Source: Martinezella rhizogenes (GTDB lineage: Bacteria; Pseudomonadota; Alphaproteobacteria; Rhizobiales; Rhizobiaceae). Taken from it: a stretch of DNA of 64,000 bases. The stretch lies in NCBI RefSeq assembly GCF_007002745.1, contig NZ_SGNY01000001.1:62001-126000 (forward strand). Direction: 5' to 3'. Under the pieces are notes generated by a model. The model worked only from the letters and a program-made list of their open reading frames with translations. It was not told the origin of the DNA and made no database searches. A program made the translations under genes and the position numbers. Positions 26,096 through 34,988 of the stretch are shown in pieces (within the stretch, counting starts at the first letter, position 1; every line of letters begins with the position of its first letter).

Positions 26096-27073
26096 TCAGC
26101 CTCTCGGTGCGGCGGCGCGGGAAAGGCGGTCATTGATCGCCTCTCCGAGACCATGCGTGGGAATGGCGGTGATGGCGATGGTCTTTGCGCCGGTCGCATC
26201 GGCGGCTTTCAGATAATCGAACAGATTGGCGGCGGCCTCGGCAAGATTGCCGGTGGGGCTGAGATCGAAAACGGCGCGGGCCGCTTCTTCTCCTTTTGTG
26301 GCGACGCTGCCGAAACGGATCAGCGCTTCGCCCGGTAAAACAGATGTGGCGTCGAGGCGCACGGACGCACCGGGCGCATAATGCGACGCCAGCATTCCGG
26401 GCGCTTCAATGGCGGCAGAGGCTTTTTCGGGTCGCTCCAGCCGCAGACCGGCAACGTGCTCTATGTCCTCGGTGACGATGCCGCCGGGGCGAAGCAGCCG
26501 GACGCGGCCATCCTCTTCCACCTTGACGATGGTGGATTCGACGCCGACCGAAGCGGCCCCGCCATCAAGAATAAGACTGATCTTCTGGCCGAGATCGGCC
26601 TCCACATGGGCGGCACTTGTCGGGCTGATCTTGCCGGAACTATTGGCGCTGGGGGCGGCCAGCGGCCTGTCGAACCGGCGGATCAGGTCGCCGGCGAACC
26701 CCTGCGGCACCCGGATGCCGACCGTATCAAGCCCGGCCGTCGCCAGCGAATGAATGCCGCTTTCCGGTTTCAGCGGCAGAACCAGCGTCAGCGGGCCGGG
26801 CCAGAAGGCCTGCGCAAGCTTCAGCGAAATGGGGTCGAAGACCGCATAACGCTCCGCCATGGCAATGTCGGCCATATGGCAGATCAACGGATTGAACTGC
26901 GGCCGGCCTTTCGTCTGGTAAATGCGGGTGATGGCCGCCGGATTGGTGGCGTCGGCGGCAAGGCCATAGACGGTTTCCGTCGGCAGGGCGATGGGCTGGC
27001 CGTCCGCAAGCTCCGCCACGGCTGCCTGCAACGCGGTTTCCCGCTCGTTTTCGATGTTGATATGACGCGCCAT
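26096..27073 (-). CDS. Threonylcarbamoyl-AMP synthase (Sua5/YwlC type)
   Basis: The enzyme makes threonylcarbamoyl-AMP from threonine, bicarbonate and ATP for the t6A37 modification of tRNAs. An N-terminal YrdC domain (about 10-205) has LPTETVYGLAADATN, KGRPQFNPL and RPLAAPSANSSGKISPT. The C-terminal Sua5 domain (about 225-325) distinguishes it from the short TsaC form. The ATG at 27073 is used; the open frame begins at 27097. The product has 325 residues. Confidence 0.92.
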   Translation of the reverse strand: MARHINIENERETALQAAVAELADGQPIALPTETVYGLAADATNPAAITRIYQTKGRPQFNPLICHMADIAMAERYAVFDPISLKLAQAFWPGPLTLVLPLKPESGIHSLATAGLDTVGIRVPQGFAGDLIRRFDRPLAAPSANSSGKISPTSAAHVEADLGQKISLILDGGAASVGVESTIVKVEEDGRVRLLRPGGIVTEDIEHVAGLRLERPEKASAAIEAPGMLASHYAPGASVRLDATSVLPGEALIRFGSVATKGEEAARAVFDLSPTGNLAEAAANLFDYLKAADATGAKTIAITAIPTHGLGEAINDRLSRAAAPRG

Positions 27074-27133
27074 GATGCTGCCTTTCAGCGCGCTCAATAG
27101 CGTATTTCTGGCCGGGATGGAAAGCGCTATCGT

Positions 27134-27742
27134 TTATATCGCCTTGATGATCCTGCGCATCTCTTCCGAGCGCGCGCCGAGCAGCAGCACATTTTTCAAC
27201 GCCACGCGTGGATCATGGGTCTGGAACAGCAGGCCACCGCGATGGAAGGAGGTATCGACGGCGAATTCCTTATCGGGAAGCGCATTGATGGCGACGGCAA
27301 AATACATCCGCGAATAACGCGCATCGATATTTTCGAAGAAGTTTTCGGCACCGCTCAGCTCGGCGAAAAAATTCGCGAAATAGAAGGACCAGAGCACGTG
27401 GCGTTCCGCGTCGAAGCTGGTTTTCGCTGCCGTGACATGACAATAGCCGAGATGTGGCCGGTCGTTGAGCAGATGGTGGGAGACCATCTTGGGAAAACGG
27501 ATGGACTGGTGAAAGGTGTTGAGGCGGTTATGGGTGGCATCGGCGGCGGCTTCCAGCTTGCGCCCGGTCATCGCCGCCACCTCCTCGTGGCTGTAATAGA
27601 CACGCTCCCTCGGCAACCAGCGTTCTTCATAACGGCTGATCCGGCCGGTGCGCAGGAAATCCGAATGCGCGGTCTTCGACCGTATCGGCATGATCGAATG
27701 TCTGGCCGCATCGAAATAACGTATGCGTGTCGCCTTCTCCAC
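27134..27742 (-). CDS. Conserved-looking protein of unknown function
   Basis: I do not recognise this 202-residue protein. It has no signal peptide or membrane segment. It is rich in His, Phe, Arg and Tyr. Its N-terminal part is basic (RIRYFDAARHSIMPIRSK). Later stretches are HNRLNTFHQSIRFPKMVSHH, YFANFFAELSGAENFFENI and LPDKEFAVDTSFHRGGLLFQ. It uses a GTG start at 27742 or an ATG at 27691. It lies 60 bp before the Sua5 gene on the same strand. Codon use matches the neighbours, so I treat it as a real gene. Confidence 0.65.
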   Translation of the reverse strand: MEKATRIRYFDAARHSIMPIRSKTAHSDFLRTGRISRYEERWLPRERVYYSHEEVAAMTGRKLEAAADATHNRLNTFHQSIRFPKMVSHHLLNDRPHLGYCHVTAAKTSFDAERHVLWSFYFANFFAELSGAENFFENIDARYSRMYFAVAINALPDKEFAVDTSFHRGGLLFQTHDPRVALKNVLLLGARSEEMRRIIKAI

Positions 27743-28074
27743 CAGGAACGCCCTCGTTGCTGTCGATGCGGCAAGATAATTTAGTTCGCGTTAATACTCC
27801 GTTGCGTCGCACCCCCTGTTTTCTGACGGGTGGACAGGCAATCGCGCTGTATCATGCGTCATATTGCGACGTGGTTTTTCTCACCGAGTAGCTGCCGGAT
27901 TTCGCAGCGGAATGGGCTGTGACAGGCATTTGCGGATGTCGCAATTTGTCGCCAATGCGGAAGCCGATGTCGCTGTCTGTGCTGCTGCAAATGACCGCCG
28001 GTGTTTAGATGTGATCATGCTTCCGCAGCCCGGTAAATGGTGCCGGGCAGGGCGGTTTGATCGAGGATTTGGCC
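27743..28074. other. Divergent intergenic region before gbcA
   Basis: These 332 bases carry the start signals of the unknown gene (minus) and gbcAB (plus). Near 27935-27981 TGTCGC occurs three times with irregular spacing, which could be regulator half sites. No gene is seen. Confidence 0.45.
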
Positions 28075-29319
28075 ATGGAATTGCGTGATACCGTATTGCG
28101 CCAGCTGAAGAACCGCCGCGAAGGCTTCAGCCTGGAACAGCCCTTCTACACGGACCAGGATTATTTCAAGCTGGATATGGAAACCATCTGGTATCGCGAC
28201 TGGCTGTTTGTCGGCCATGATTGCGAAGTGCCCAAATCCGGCAATTATTTCACCGTGCAGGTCGGCTCCTATTCCGTCGTCATCGTCCGTGGACGCGACG
28301 GTGAGATACGTGCCCTTCACAATTCCTGTCGCCACCGCGGCTCCCGCGTCTGCTCCGCCCACAAGGGCCAGTCCGCTCGTCTCGTCTGTCCCTATCACCA
28401 GTGGACCTACGATCTCGACGGCAAGCTGCTATTCGCGCGTCATATGGGCGAGGAGTTCGACAAGGCGGAATTCGGCCTGAAGCCGGTCGCCTGCGAGACC
28501 GTTGCCGGTTACGTCTTCATCTGCCTTGCCGACCAGCCGGCGGATTTCGCGCCCATGCGGGCCGAAGTCGAAAGCTACATGGCCCCGCACCGCATCTGGG
28601 AAGCCAAGGTCGCGCATGAAAGCACCATCATCGAAAAGGGCAACTGGAAGCTCGTCTGGGAAAACAACCGCGAGTGCTACCACTGCGCCGCCAACCACCC
28701 GGAACTCTGCCGCACCTATCCTGAAAACCCGAGCGTGACGGGAACGGATGGCGGTGCCAGCGACCCCGAAATCGGCGGCCACTGGGCGCGCTGCGAGGCC
28801 GCCGGCCTGCCAAGCCGTTTCAAGATCGATCCGCAGGGCCAGTTCCGTGTCGCCCGCATGCCGCTGATCGGCGAAGCGGAAAGCTACACCATGTCGGGCA
28901 AGCGCGCCGTGCGCCGGCCGCTGTCGGAAGATGTCAGCATCAGCCATATCGGCGCGTTGCTGCTGTTCCATTATCCGACGACCTGGAACCACTTCCTTGG
29001 CGACCACACCATTTCCTTCCGGGTGCTGCCGCTCAATGCCAATGAGACCATGGTCACCACCAAATGGCTGGTGCACAAGGATGCGGTGGAAGGCGTGGAT
29101 TACGATCTGGAAGACCTGACCCACGTCTGGAACGAAACCAACGATCAGGACCGCCGCATCGTCGAGGAAAATGCCTTCGGCATCCGTTCGCCTGCGTACC
29201 AGCCCGGCCCCTATTCCATGGAAGACGAGGGCGGTGTGATGCAGTTCGTCAACTGGTATTCCGATTTCATGATCGACCGGCTTTCCGGCGACAAGGCCCG
29301 GCTTTCGGCAGTAGCGTGA
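28075..29319 (+). CDS. gbcA: Rieske-type oxygenase, probable glycine betaine monooxygenase subunit
   Basis: This ring-hydroxylase-type oxygenase has a Rieske 2Fe-2S site, CRHRGSRVC then CPYHQW (about 84-110). Its catalytic domain carries the mononuclear iron motif in WENNRECYHCAANHPE. The 414-residue length and the partner reductase match GbcA, which demethylates glycine betaine to dimethylglycine and formaldehyde. Stachydrine or carnitine monooxygenases are close relatives, so the quaternary-amine substrate is inferred. The ATG at 28075 follows GAGG at eight bases. Confidence 0.85.
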   Translation: MELRDTVLRQLKNRREGFSLEQPFYTDQDYFKLDMETIWYRDWLFVGHDCEVPKSGNYFTVQVGSYSVVIVRGRDGEIRALHNSCRHRGSRVCSAHKGQSARLVCPYHQWTYDLDGKLLFARHMGEEFDKAEFGLKPVACETVAGYVFICLADQPADFAPMRAEVESYMAPHRIWEAKVAHESTIIEKGNWKLVWENNRECYHCAANHPELCRTYPENPSVTGTDGGASDPEIGGHWARCEAAGLPSRFKIDPQGQFRVARMPLIGEAESYTMSGKRAVRRPLSEDVSISHIGALLLFHYPTTWNHFLGDHTISFRVLPLNANETMVTTKWLVHKDAVEGVDYDLEDLTHVWNETNDQDRRIVEENAFGIRSPAYQPGPYSMEDEGGVMQFVNWYSDFMIDRLSGDKARLSAVA

Positions 29320-29326
29320 TGCGAAG

Positions 29327-30409
29327 ATGAATATGGTTGTGACCTACAAGCACATAGACGAGATGAAGCCGTGGAGCGACAAGCTCCAGCTGCTGGAGTG
29401 CATTTCGGTGACACCCGAAACGCAGGATGTGATGACGTTCCTGTTCCGCTCCGAAGACCAGAACTGGTTCCGGTATCTGCCGGGTCAGTTCGTCACGCTG
29501 GAACTGCCGGTGGGCAAGGAGCCGCTCTATCGCACCTATACACTCTCCTCCAGCCCGTCACGGCCCTATGCGCTTTCGGTCACGGTAAAGGCGCAGGCCA
29601 ACAGCATCGGCACGCGCTGGATGTTCGACAATCTGAAGCCCGGCATGAAAATCCGGGCGCTCGGACCGCTCGGCGATTTCTCCTATGTGCGGCACCCCGG
29701 TGACAAATATCTGTTCATCTCGGCAGGATCCGGCGTCACGCCGATGATGTCGATGGTGCGCGACATGAGCGACCGTGCGCCGCAAAGCGACATCGCTTTC
29801 ATCAACTGCTCGCGCTCGCCGTCCGATATCGTCTTCCGCCACGAGCTGGAATATCTCGCCCGCTTCATGCCAAACCTGTCTCTCGGCTTTATTGTCGAGA
29901 AATGCGGTCGCACCGATCTGTGGTCCGGGCTCAAAGGCATGGTCGACAAGGCCAAGATCGCGCTGCTCGCGCATGACTTCATGGAGCGCACCGTCTTCTG
30001 CTGCGGGCCGGAGCCGTTCATGGCCGCCGTCCGCTCCATGCTCGATGCGTCCGGCTTCGACATGAGCCGTTACCATCAGGAAAGCTTTTCGCCCGCCGCC
30101 CCGGTCACGGTCGGCGAGAGCGTTCTCACCGATGTGGACGGCGAAGCGCTGTCGATGGTGGGCTTTACGCTGTCCGGAAAAGAAATGGCCTGCCAGCCCG
30201 GCCAGACGGTACTGATGACGGCGCGTGCTGCCGGTGTGCGCATCGGGGCCGCCTGCGAATCGGGTATCTGCGGCACCTGCCGGGTGCTGAAGCTGTCCGG
30301 CGAGGTGGAGATGAACCACAATGGCGGCATTCTCGATGACGAGATCGAGGAGGGCTATATTCTCGCCTGCTGTTCGCGGCCTTTGACCGATGTGAAGGTG
30401 GAAGCCTGA
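29327..30409 (+). CDS. gbcB: Ferredoxin-type reductase partner of GbcA
   Basis: This 360-residue electron-transfer protein has three parts. The FAD domain carries RTYTLSSSPS (about 66). The NAD(P) domain has SAGSGVTPMMSM and CCGPEPFM. A C-terminal plant-type 2Fe-2S domain carries CESGICGTCRV plus a late cysteine in LACCSRP. It passes electrons from NAD(P)H to the Rieske centre of GbcA. It begins seven bases after the gbcA stop, so the two form one operon. No dimethylglycine or sarcosine oxidase gene is adjacent. Confidence 0.88.
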   Translation: MNMVVTYKHIDEMKPWSDKLQLLECISVTPETQDVMTFLFRSEDQNWFRYLPGQFVTLELPVGKEPLYRTYTLSSSPSRPYALSVTVKAQANSIGTRWMFDNLKPGMKIRALGPLGDFSYVRHPGDKYLFISAGSGVTPMMSMVRDMSDRAPQSDIAFINCSRSPSDIVFRHELEYLARFMPNLSLGFIVEKCGRTDLWSGLKGMVDKAKIALLAHDFMERTVFCCGPEPFMAAVRSMLDASGFDMSRYHQESFSPAAPVTVGESVLTDVDGEALSMVGFTLSGKEMACQPGQTVLMTARAAGVRIGAACESGICGTCRVLKLSGEVEMNHNGGILDDEIEEGYILACCSRPLTDVKVEA

Positions 30410-30555
30410 CGAAGGCATTCCCTGGGAGTGCCGTTGGTTTCGGGGAAAAAGGTCTGCTTAAAAACAAATATCTAGGTCGTTCTGGCGCGTCGCGGAAAAG
30501 CTAGGGCGATCTGGCGGACGCGTCGTCCTTGCCATCTTCTCCGGATGGTTGTCAT

Positions 30556-30580
30556 GGAACCAAATCTTCCTAAACTCGTT
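30556..30580 (+). promoter_or_regulatory. EcfG/RpoE2-like promoter before the first BA14K gene
   Basis: GGAAC and CGTT with a 16-base spacer match the rhizobial general-stress promoter. It lies 114 bp before the BA14K start and points to it. It implies induction in stationary phase or under osmotic, heat or oxidative stress. Confidence 0.5.
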
Positions 30581-30694
30581 TGCACGTCATCGAATTCTTT
30601 TCGGGTGTAGAAACGGGGGCTTACCCTTATCTCCGACAAGAGCGCGTGGGTGAAAAGGCGCGGTCCAACGCGCTGAAGCAAACGGAGGAAGATC

Positions 30695-31171
30695 ATGATG
30701 AATTTCCGGACAACGAGCGTCGCAACGGCGATGATCGTGTTCCTCACAAGCTTTACGCCGTCGCAGGCGTTCCAGGTGCCTGTTCCGATGCCGAAGCCGG
30801 TGGTTTCGACTGACAATGTCGTGCCGGTTCAGTATCGTGAATGGGACCGCAGATATGACCGTCGTTATGACCGCAGGCACGGCGACCGTATGTATCGCCC
30901 GCGCCCGCCGCGCGACGGTTATTATAACGGTCACCGCGGTTATCGTGATCGCCGTCCGGGCTACCGATACCATAATGGCTACTGGTTCCCGCTGGCAGCC
31001 TTTGCGGCCGGTGCGATCATCGGCGGTGCCGTTCAGCAGCCGCGCCCGGCCTATGGCGGCAGCCATGTCTCCTGGTGCCAGAACCGCTGGCGTTCGTATC
31101 GCGCTTACGACAACACCTATCAGCCGAACAGCGGTCCGCGCCGCATATGCGTATCGCCTTACAGCCGCTGA
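30695..31171 (+). CDS. BA14K family secreted protein, copy 1
   Basis: This 158-residue protein has a signal peptide ending near SQA (about 24). A strongly basic Tyr/Arg/Asp-rich region (about 50-85) follows, then a glycine-containing hydrophobic stretch ([16 protein letters not shown]). The C-terminal BA14K motif is [20 protein letters not shown] with [10 protein letters not shown]. In Brucella this family was described as an immunoreactive lectin-like protein. It starts after AACGGAGGAAG. A similar gene follows at 223 bp. Confidence 0.85.
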   Translation: MMNFRTTSVATAMIVFLTSFTPSQAFQVPVPMPKPVVSTDNVVPVQYREWDRRYDRRYDRRHGDRMYRPRPPRDGYYNGHRGYRDRRPGYRYHNGYWFPLAAFAAGAIIGGAVQQPRPAYGGSHVSWCQNRWRSYRAYDNTYQPNSGPRRICVSPYSR

Positions 31172-31182
31172 CAGGATTTTCG

Positions 31183-31214
31183 AAAGCCCGGATTTTTATC
31201 CGGGCTTTTGTTTT
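31183..31214 (+). terminator. Terminator after BA14K copy 1
   Basis: Perfect 11-bp arms AAAGCCCGGAT / ATCCGGGCTTT enclose TTTT and are followed by T-rich sequence. Confidence 0.85.
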
Positions 31215-31394
31215 CCGGGCCGCCGGATTGGGTAAACGAAGCGTGATTGTGTCGTTAATGCTGGGTTCAGGCGAAACCACCTAGCCTGCAACCTGAAATG
31301 TTTAAGCCAGACTGAAAACTGGCCGAGTGAGAAGAAAAAACTGCTATTATTCACGTAGAGCGGCCTGTTGACCGTCGTGAATGGAGGAAGTCAG

Positions 31395-31916
31395 ATGAGA
31401 AACTATATGAAGAATATCTTGGCTGTCGGTCTTTCTGCGATCGTGGTTGCAGGGGCGATCGTTCCCGCAGAAGCGGCAATGCCGTTGCCGATGGCACCGA
31501 AAAGTGTCGAGGCTACAGGCAATGACGCCGGCAATATCGTCAATGTGCAATATTGGCGTGATCGTGACGGTCGTGGCTGGGGCGGCGAACGTCGCGGCTG
31601 GTATGGCGGCCATCGCGGTTATCGCGATTATCGCCCGGGCTATCGTCACCATGACGGTTACTGGTTCCCGCTCGCAGCCTTTGCGACGGGCGCAATCATC
31701 GGCGGCGCCCTGTCGCAGCCGCGTGAAGTCTACCGTCCGGTGCCCGAATATCGTCCGCGTCCGGTCTATCGCGAATATCGCCCGGTCCGCCGTGGCGGCA
31801 TGAGCCAGGCGCATGTGAACTGGTGCTATGGCCGTTATCGTTCCTACGATGCCTATAGCAACACGTTCCAGCCTTACCATGGTCCGCGCCAGCCCTGCTA
31901 TTCGCCTTACAGCTGA
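31395..31916 (+). CDS. BA14K family secreted protein, copy 2
   Basis: A 173-residue paralogue of the preceding gene has the same order. The signal peptide ends near AEAA, followed by a Gly/Arg/Tyr-rich region. The hydrophobic segment [18 protein letters not shown], an extra proline/tyrosine/arginine repeat ([10 protein letters not shown] type, about 118-140) and [20 protein letters not shown] come next. The ATG at 31395 follows GGAGGAAGTC. Unlike copy 1 it has no EcfG-like promoter in front, so the pair may have split regulation. Confidence 0.85.
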   Translation: MRNYMKNILAVGLSAIVVAGAIVPAEAAMPLPMAPKSVEATGNDAGNIVNVQYWRDRDGRGWGGERRGWYGGHRGYRDYRPGYRHHDGYWFPLAAFATGAIIGGALSQPREVYRPVPEYRPRPVYREYRPVRRGGMSQAHVNWCYGRYRSYDAYSNTFQPYHGPRQPCYSPYS

Positions 31917-31941
31917 TAGAATGCCAGGCTGAAATTGACAG

Positions 31942-31973
31942 AGCCGTCCGGTCATCACCGGGCGGCTTTTTTA
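31942..31973. terminator. Terminator between BA14K copy 2 and the second corA-like gene
   Basis: AGCCGTCCGG and CCGGGCGGCT form a stem with one mismatch around a short loop, followed by seven T. It stops the plus-strand gene; it directly abuts the minus-strand gene's stop codon and may serve both. Confidence 0.8.
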
Positions 31974-32969
31974 TTACAAGATCCGTGCCCGTTTGAGCAC
32001 GAACCAGGCAAGCACGACCGAAATCACGATAAAGACGCCGGCCGACAACGTGCCGCCGGTGCCGACTGTAAACGGCAGCTCATCCGTATTCATGCCGAAA
32101 AAGCCTGTCACCAGCGATGGCGGCAGCAGGAAGGCCGTCATCAGCGACAGTATGTAAAGATGACGGTTGGTTTCGGACGAAAGTTTGGAATCGATTTCTT
32201 CGTGCAGCAGCCTTGCGCGTTCCTGCAGGGCATAGACGTCGTGATCCACCGCTTCGAGGCGACCCATCAGGCGTGAGGCGACATCTTCGAAACCGTCAGG
32301 CATCTCGTCCTCATCGACGGCCGAAGCGCGTCGCATCAGCGTAAGAACGGTGCGCAGATGCCGGTGCAGACGAACCACCGTGCGGCGCAGTGGCGCAAGC
32401 CGCCGCCGCTCGTCACGGTTTTCGCTGTCATAGACCAGATCTTCGATGGCGTTCAGTTCTTCCGTCGTCTCCATCACCAGATTGATGAGCGAGCGCTGGA
32501 ATTCCGCCACCAGCCCCTCGAACACATGCGATGGCGTGAGATAGCGGTTGGAATTCTTGTCGACCGCCGCTTTCAGCCGATCCACCGAATGCAGCGGCTG
32601 CAGGCGGGTGGTGATGATGAAACGGTCGCTTACCGCAAAATGCAGCCAGCCGAAATCCCGTGTTTCCTTGTCGAATTCCCGCTGGAAATCGACCAGCGTG
32701 CCATAGAGCGATTTTTCGTCGACCACGATGGAAGGATGCGTCTCATGGGTGGTGAGGCTTGCCCGCGCCGCCGGGTCGAGACCGTCGATGGTTTCGAGAA
32801 AAGCCGCTACGCGCTGGTCGGCGAGATTGAGATGCAGCCAGAAGAAACCTTCGCACTCGGCCACCTCGTGAAAGCGCGCATCGGCCGCCAGCCGCCGGCA
32901 CGGGGCTGTGCCGGGGTGGAACTGATAGGCCCAGACAAGGCCGGGAATATTGGGCGTTATGAGATCCAT
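31974..32969 (-). CDS. CorA/ZntB-family metal transporter
   Basis: The 331-residue protein has a long cytoplasmic domain and two C-terminal membrane segments. The GMN motif sits in TGFFGMNTDELPF (about 287). The TDELPF extension and the overall layout resemble the ZntB branch, which handles zinc, more than canonical CorA, but the cation cannot be assigned. It shares little with the CorA at 12734-13711 outside the motif. It starts at an ATG with complement at 32967-32969. Confidence 0.85.
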   Translation of the reverse strand: MDLITPNIPGLVWAYQFHPGTAPCRRLAADARFHEVAECEGFFWLHLNLADQRVAAFLETIDGLDPAARASLTTHETHPSIVVDEKSLYGTLVDFQREFDKETRDFGWLHFAVSDRFIITTRLQPLHSVDRLKAAVDKNSNRYLTPSHVFEGLVAEFQRSLINLVMETTEELNAIEDLVYDSENRDERRRLAPLRRTVVRLHRHLRTVLTLMRRASAVDEDEMPDGFEDVASRLMGRLEAVDHDVYALQERARLLHEEIDSKLSSETNRHLYILSLMTAFLLPPSLVTGFFGMNTDELPFTVGTGGTLSAGVFIVISVVLAWFVLKRARIL

Positions 32970-33123
32970 CGTGGCAGTCCTGACCGGCTGGATGGGAGGA
33001 GGGAAGGCGTCTGTCGTTCTGGTGCGGGAGCGGCAGTGGCGGCACGGCGCCTTTCAGCGCATGCTGAGCAAATTCATATGACAGTTTTATAGCAATCCCG
33101 CTGAAATGGCGGGAATTTTCAAA

Positions 33124-33139
33124 TTGACGTTTACGTAAA
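33124..33139. promoter_or_regulatory. LiuR/FadR-like palindrome before the acyl-CoA dehydrogenase
   Basis: TTGACGT-TT-ACGTAAA is a near-perfect 16-bp palindrome with one mismatch and contains the perfect 10-mer TTTACGTAAA. It resembles published operators of regulators of branched-chain amino-acid or fatty-acid breakdown (LiuR type). It lies 55 bp before the acyl-CoA dehydrogenase start. Confidence 0.45.
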
Positions 33140-33193
33140 AATCATTTAGCCCGAAGGCAGTAGCAGGATACAAAAGCTTCGGGAGGAGGCAGC

Positions 33194-34978
33194 ATGTATA
33201 GCGCGCCGGTGGATGATATCGCCTTCACACTCAAACATGTAGCGGGTCTTGAAGAGGCGCTGGCAAAGGGTGTGCTGGGTGATCTCGGTGAAGATCTGGT
33301 GGATGCCATTCTGCAGGAAGCCGGCCGTTTCGCCACGGAACAGGTCGCCCCGCTCGCCGATATTGGTGATCGCCAGGGCGCGAAGCTTGCCGACGGCAAG
33401 GTCACGACGCCGGATGGCTGGGCCGATCTTTACCGCCGCTGGGCGGAAGCTGGCTGGAACAGCCTGACGGCGCCTGAGGAGTTCGGTGGTCAGAACTTGC
33501 CGCATATGCTGAATGTCGCAGCCCTCGAAATGTGGAACTCCGGCTCCATGGCGTTCGCGCTGGCGCCAACGCTGACCATGGGCGCGGTGGAAGCGATCGT
33601 CACCCACGGCAGCAATGATCTGAAACGCACCTATCTTCCCAAGCTCGTTTCCGGCGAATGGACCGGCACCATGAACCTGACCGAACCGCATGCGGGATCG
33701 GACCTTGGCGTGTTGAAGAGCCGGGCCGAGCGCAATGGTGACGGCACCTACCGCATCTTCGGGCAGAAGATTTTCATCACCTGGGGTGAACACGACGCGG
33801 CTGATAATATCATCCACCTCGTTCTTGCCCGCCTGCCGGATGCGCCGGCCGGAACGCGCGGCATTTCGCTTTTCCTCGTGCCGAAATTCCTGCCCGACGA
33901 AAACGGCGCGCCGGGCAGCCGCAACGACCTTTTCTGCCATTCACTGGAACACAAGCTCGGCATTCACGGCTCGCCCACCTGCACGATGATCTTCGGAGAC
34001 GGCAGGTTTGGTGATGAAAAAGGCGCTCTGGGCTGGCTGATCGGCGAGGAGAACAAGGGCCTAGCCTGCATGTTCACAATGATGAACAATGCCCGCCTCG
34101 CTGTCGGCATGCAGGGCGTGGCGATCTGCGAAGCGGCGACCCAGAAGGCGATCGAATACGCCAGGGAGCGCACGCAGGGCAAGGCGCCCGGCTGGCAGGG
34201 TTCCGGCATGAGCCCGATCATCGAACATCCTGACATCGCCAGAACGCTTTTGACGATGAAGGCGCTGACTCAAGGGTCGCGGGCGATTTCCTTCAGCTGC
34301 GCCCATGCCATCGACATGGCGCATGCCAGCGAAGACGCCCGGCAGCGCTCTCACTGGCAGGAGCGCGCTGCCCTTTTGACGCCGATCGCCAAGTCCTTCT
34401 CCACCGATGCCGGTGTGGATGTTGCCTCCATGGGCATTCAGGTGCATGGCGGCATGGGCTTCATCGAAGAGACGGGCGCGGCGCGTTATCTGCGGGATGC
34501 CCGCATCGCTCCGATCTATGAGGGCACCAACGGCATACAGGCCATCGATCTGGTGCTGCGCAAGCTGCCGCTTTCCGATGGCGCGCAGGTGCGCGGTTTC
34601 ATCGGCGAATTGCGCGAGATCGCTGCCCGGACAGCCGCTTCGAACCGTGATGATCTGGGCGAGACCGCCGGTTATCTCGATGCTAGCCTCAACGATCTGG
34701 AAACGACAACCGACTGGCTGCTGGATCGCATCAAGGCCGGCGAAACCGAAACCGCACTCGCCGGCGCGACACCCTATCAACGTCTCTTCGGTCTGGCGCT
34801 GACAGGCGCCTATCTCGCCAAGGGCGCATTGGTTTCCGTCGATGATGGCAGGGGCGCACATCGCGCCGCACTTTGCCGTTTTGCGGCGGAAAACCTGCTG
34901 GCGGAAACGGCGGCGCTGAAGGATCGCGTTATATCGGGCGCGGCAAGCCTTGCCGCAGCCCGCACCGTATTGGCCTGA
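33194..34978 (+). CDS. Acyl-CoA dehydrogenase of the large (DmdC-like) group
   Basis: This FAD enzyme oxidises an acyl-CoA to the enoyl-CoA. The 594-residue length is about 200 more than short/medium-chain enzymes. It matches the group with a C-terminal extension that includes 3-methylmercaptopropionyl-CoA dehydrogenase (DmdC). Seen are NLTEPHAGSDLG, GQKIFITWGEH, IQVHGGMGFIEETGAARYLRDARI and APIYEGTNGIQ with the catalytic Glu. The substrate is not decided. It follows a GGGAGGAGG ribosome site and is coupled with the hydratase gene ten bases later. Confidence 0.88.
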   Translation: MYSAPVDDIAFTLKHVAGLEEALAKGVLGDLGEDLVDAILQEAGRFATEQVAPLADIGDRQGAKLADGKVTTPDGWADLYRRWAEAGWNSLTAPEEFGGQNLPHMLNVAALEMWNSGSMAFALAPTLTMGAVEAIVTHGSNDLKRTYLPKLVSGEWTGTMNLTEPHAGSDLGVLKSRAERNGDGTYRIFGQKIFITWGEHDAADNIIHLVLARLPDAPAGTRGISLFLVPKFLPDENGAPGSRNDLFCHSLEHKLGIHGSPTCTMIFGDGRFGDEKGALGWLIGEENKGLACMFTMMNNARLAVGMQGVAICEAATQKAIEYARERTQGKAPGWQGSGMSPIIEHPDIARTLLTMKALTQGSRAISFSCAHAIDMAHASEDARQRSHWQERAALLTPIAKSFSTDAGVDVASMGIQVHGGMGFIEETGAARYLRDARIAPIYEGTNGIQAIDLVLRKLPLSDGAQVRGFIGELREIAARTAASNRDDLGETAGYLDASLNDLETTTDWLLDRIKAGETETALAGATPYQRLFGLALTGAYLAKGALVSVDDGRGAHRAALCRFAAENLLAETAALKDRVISGAASLAAARTVLA

Positions 34979-34988
34979 GGAGGTTCAG

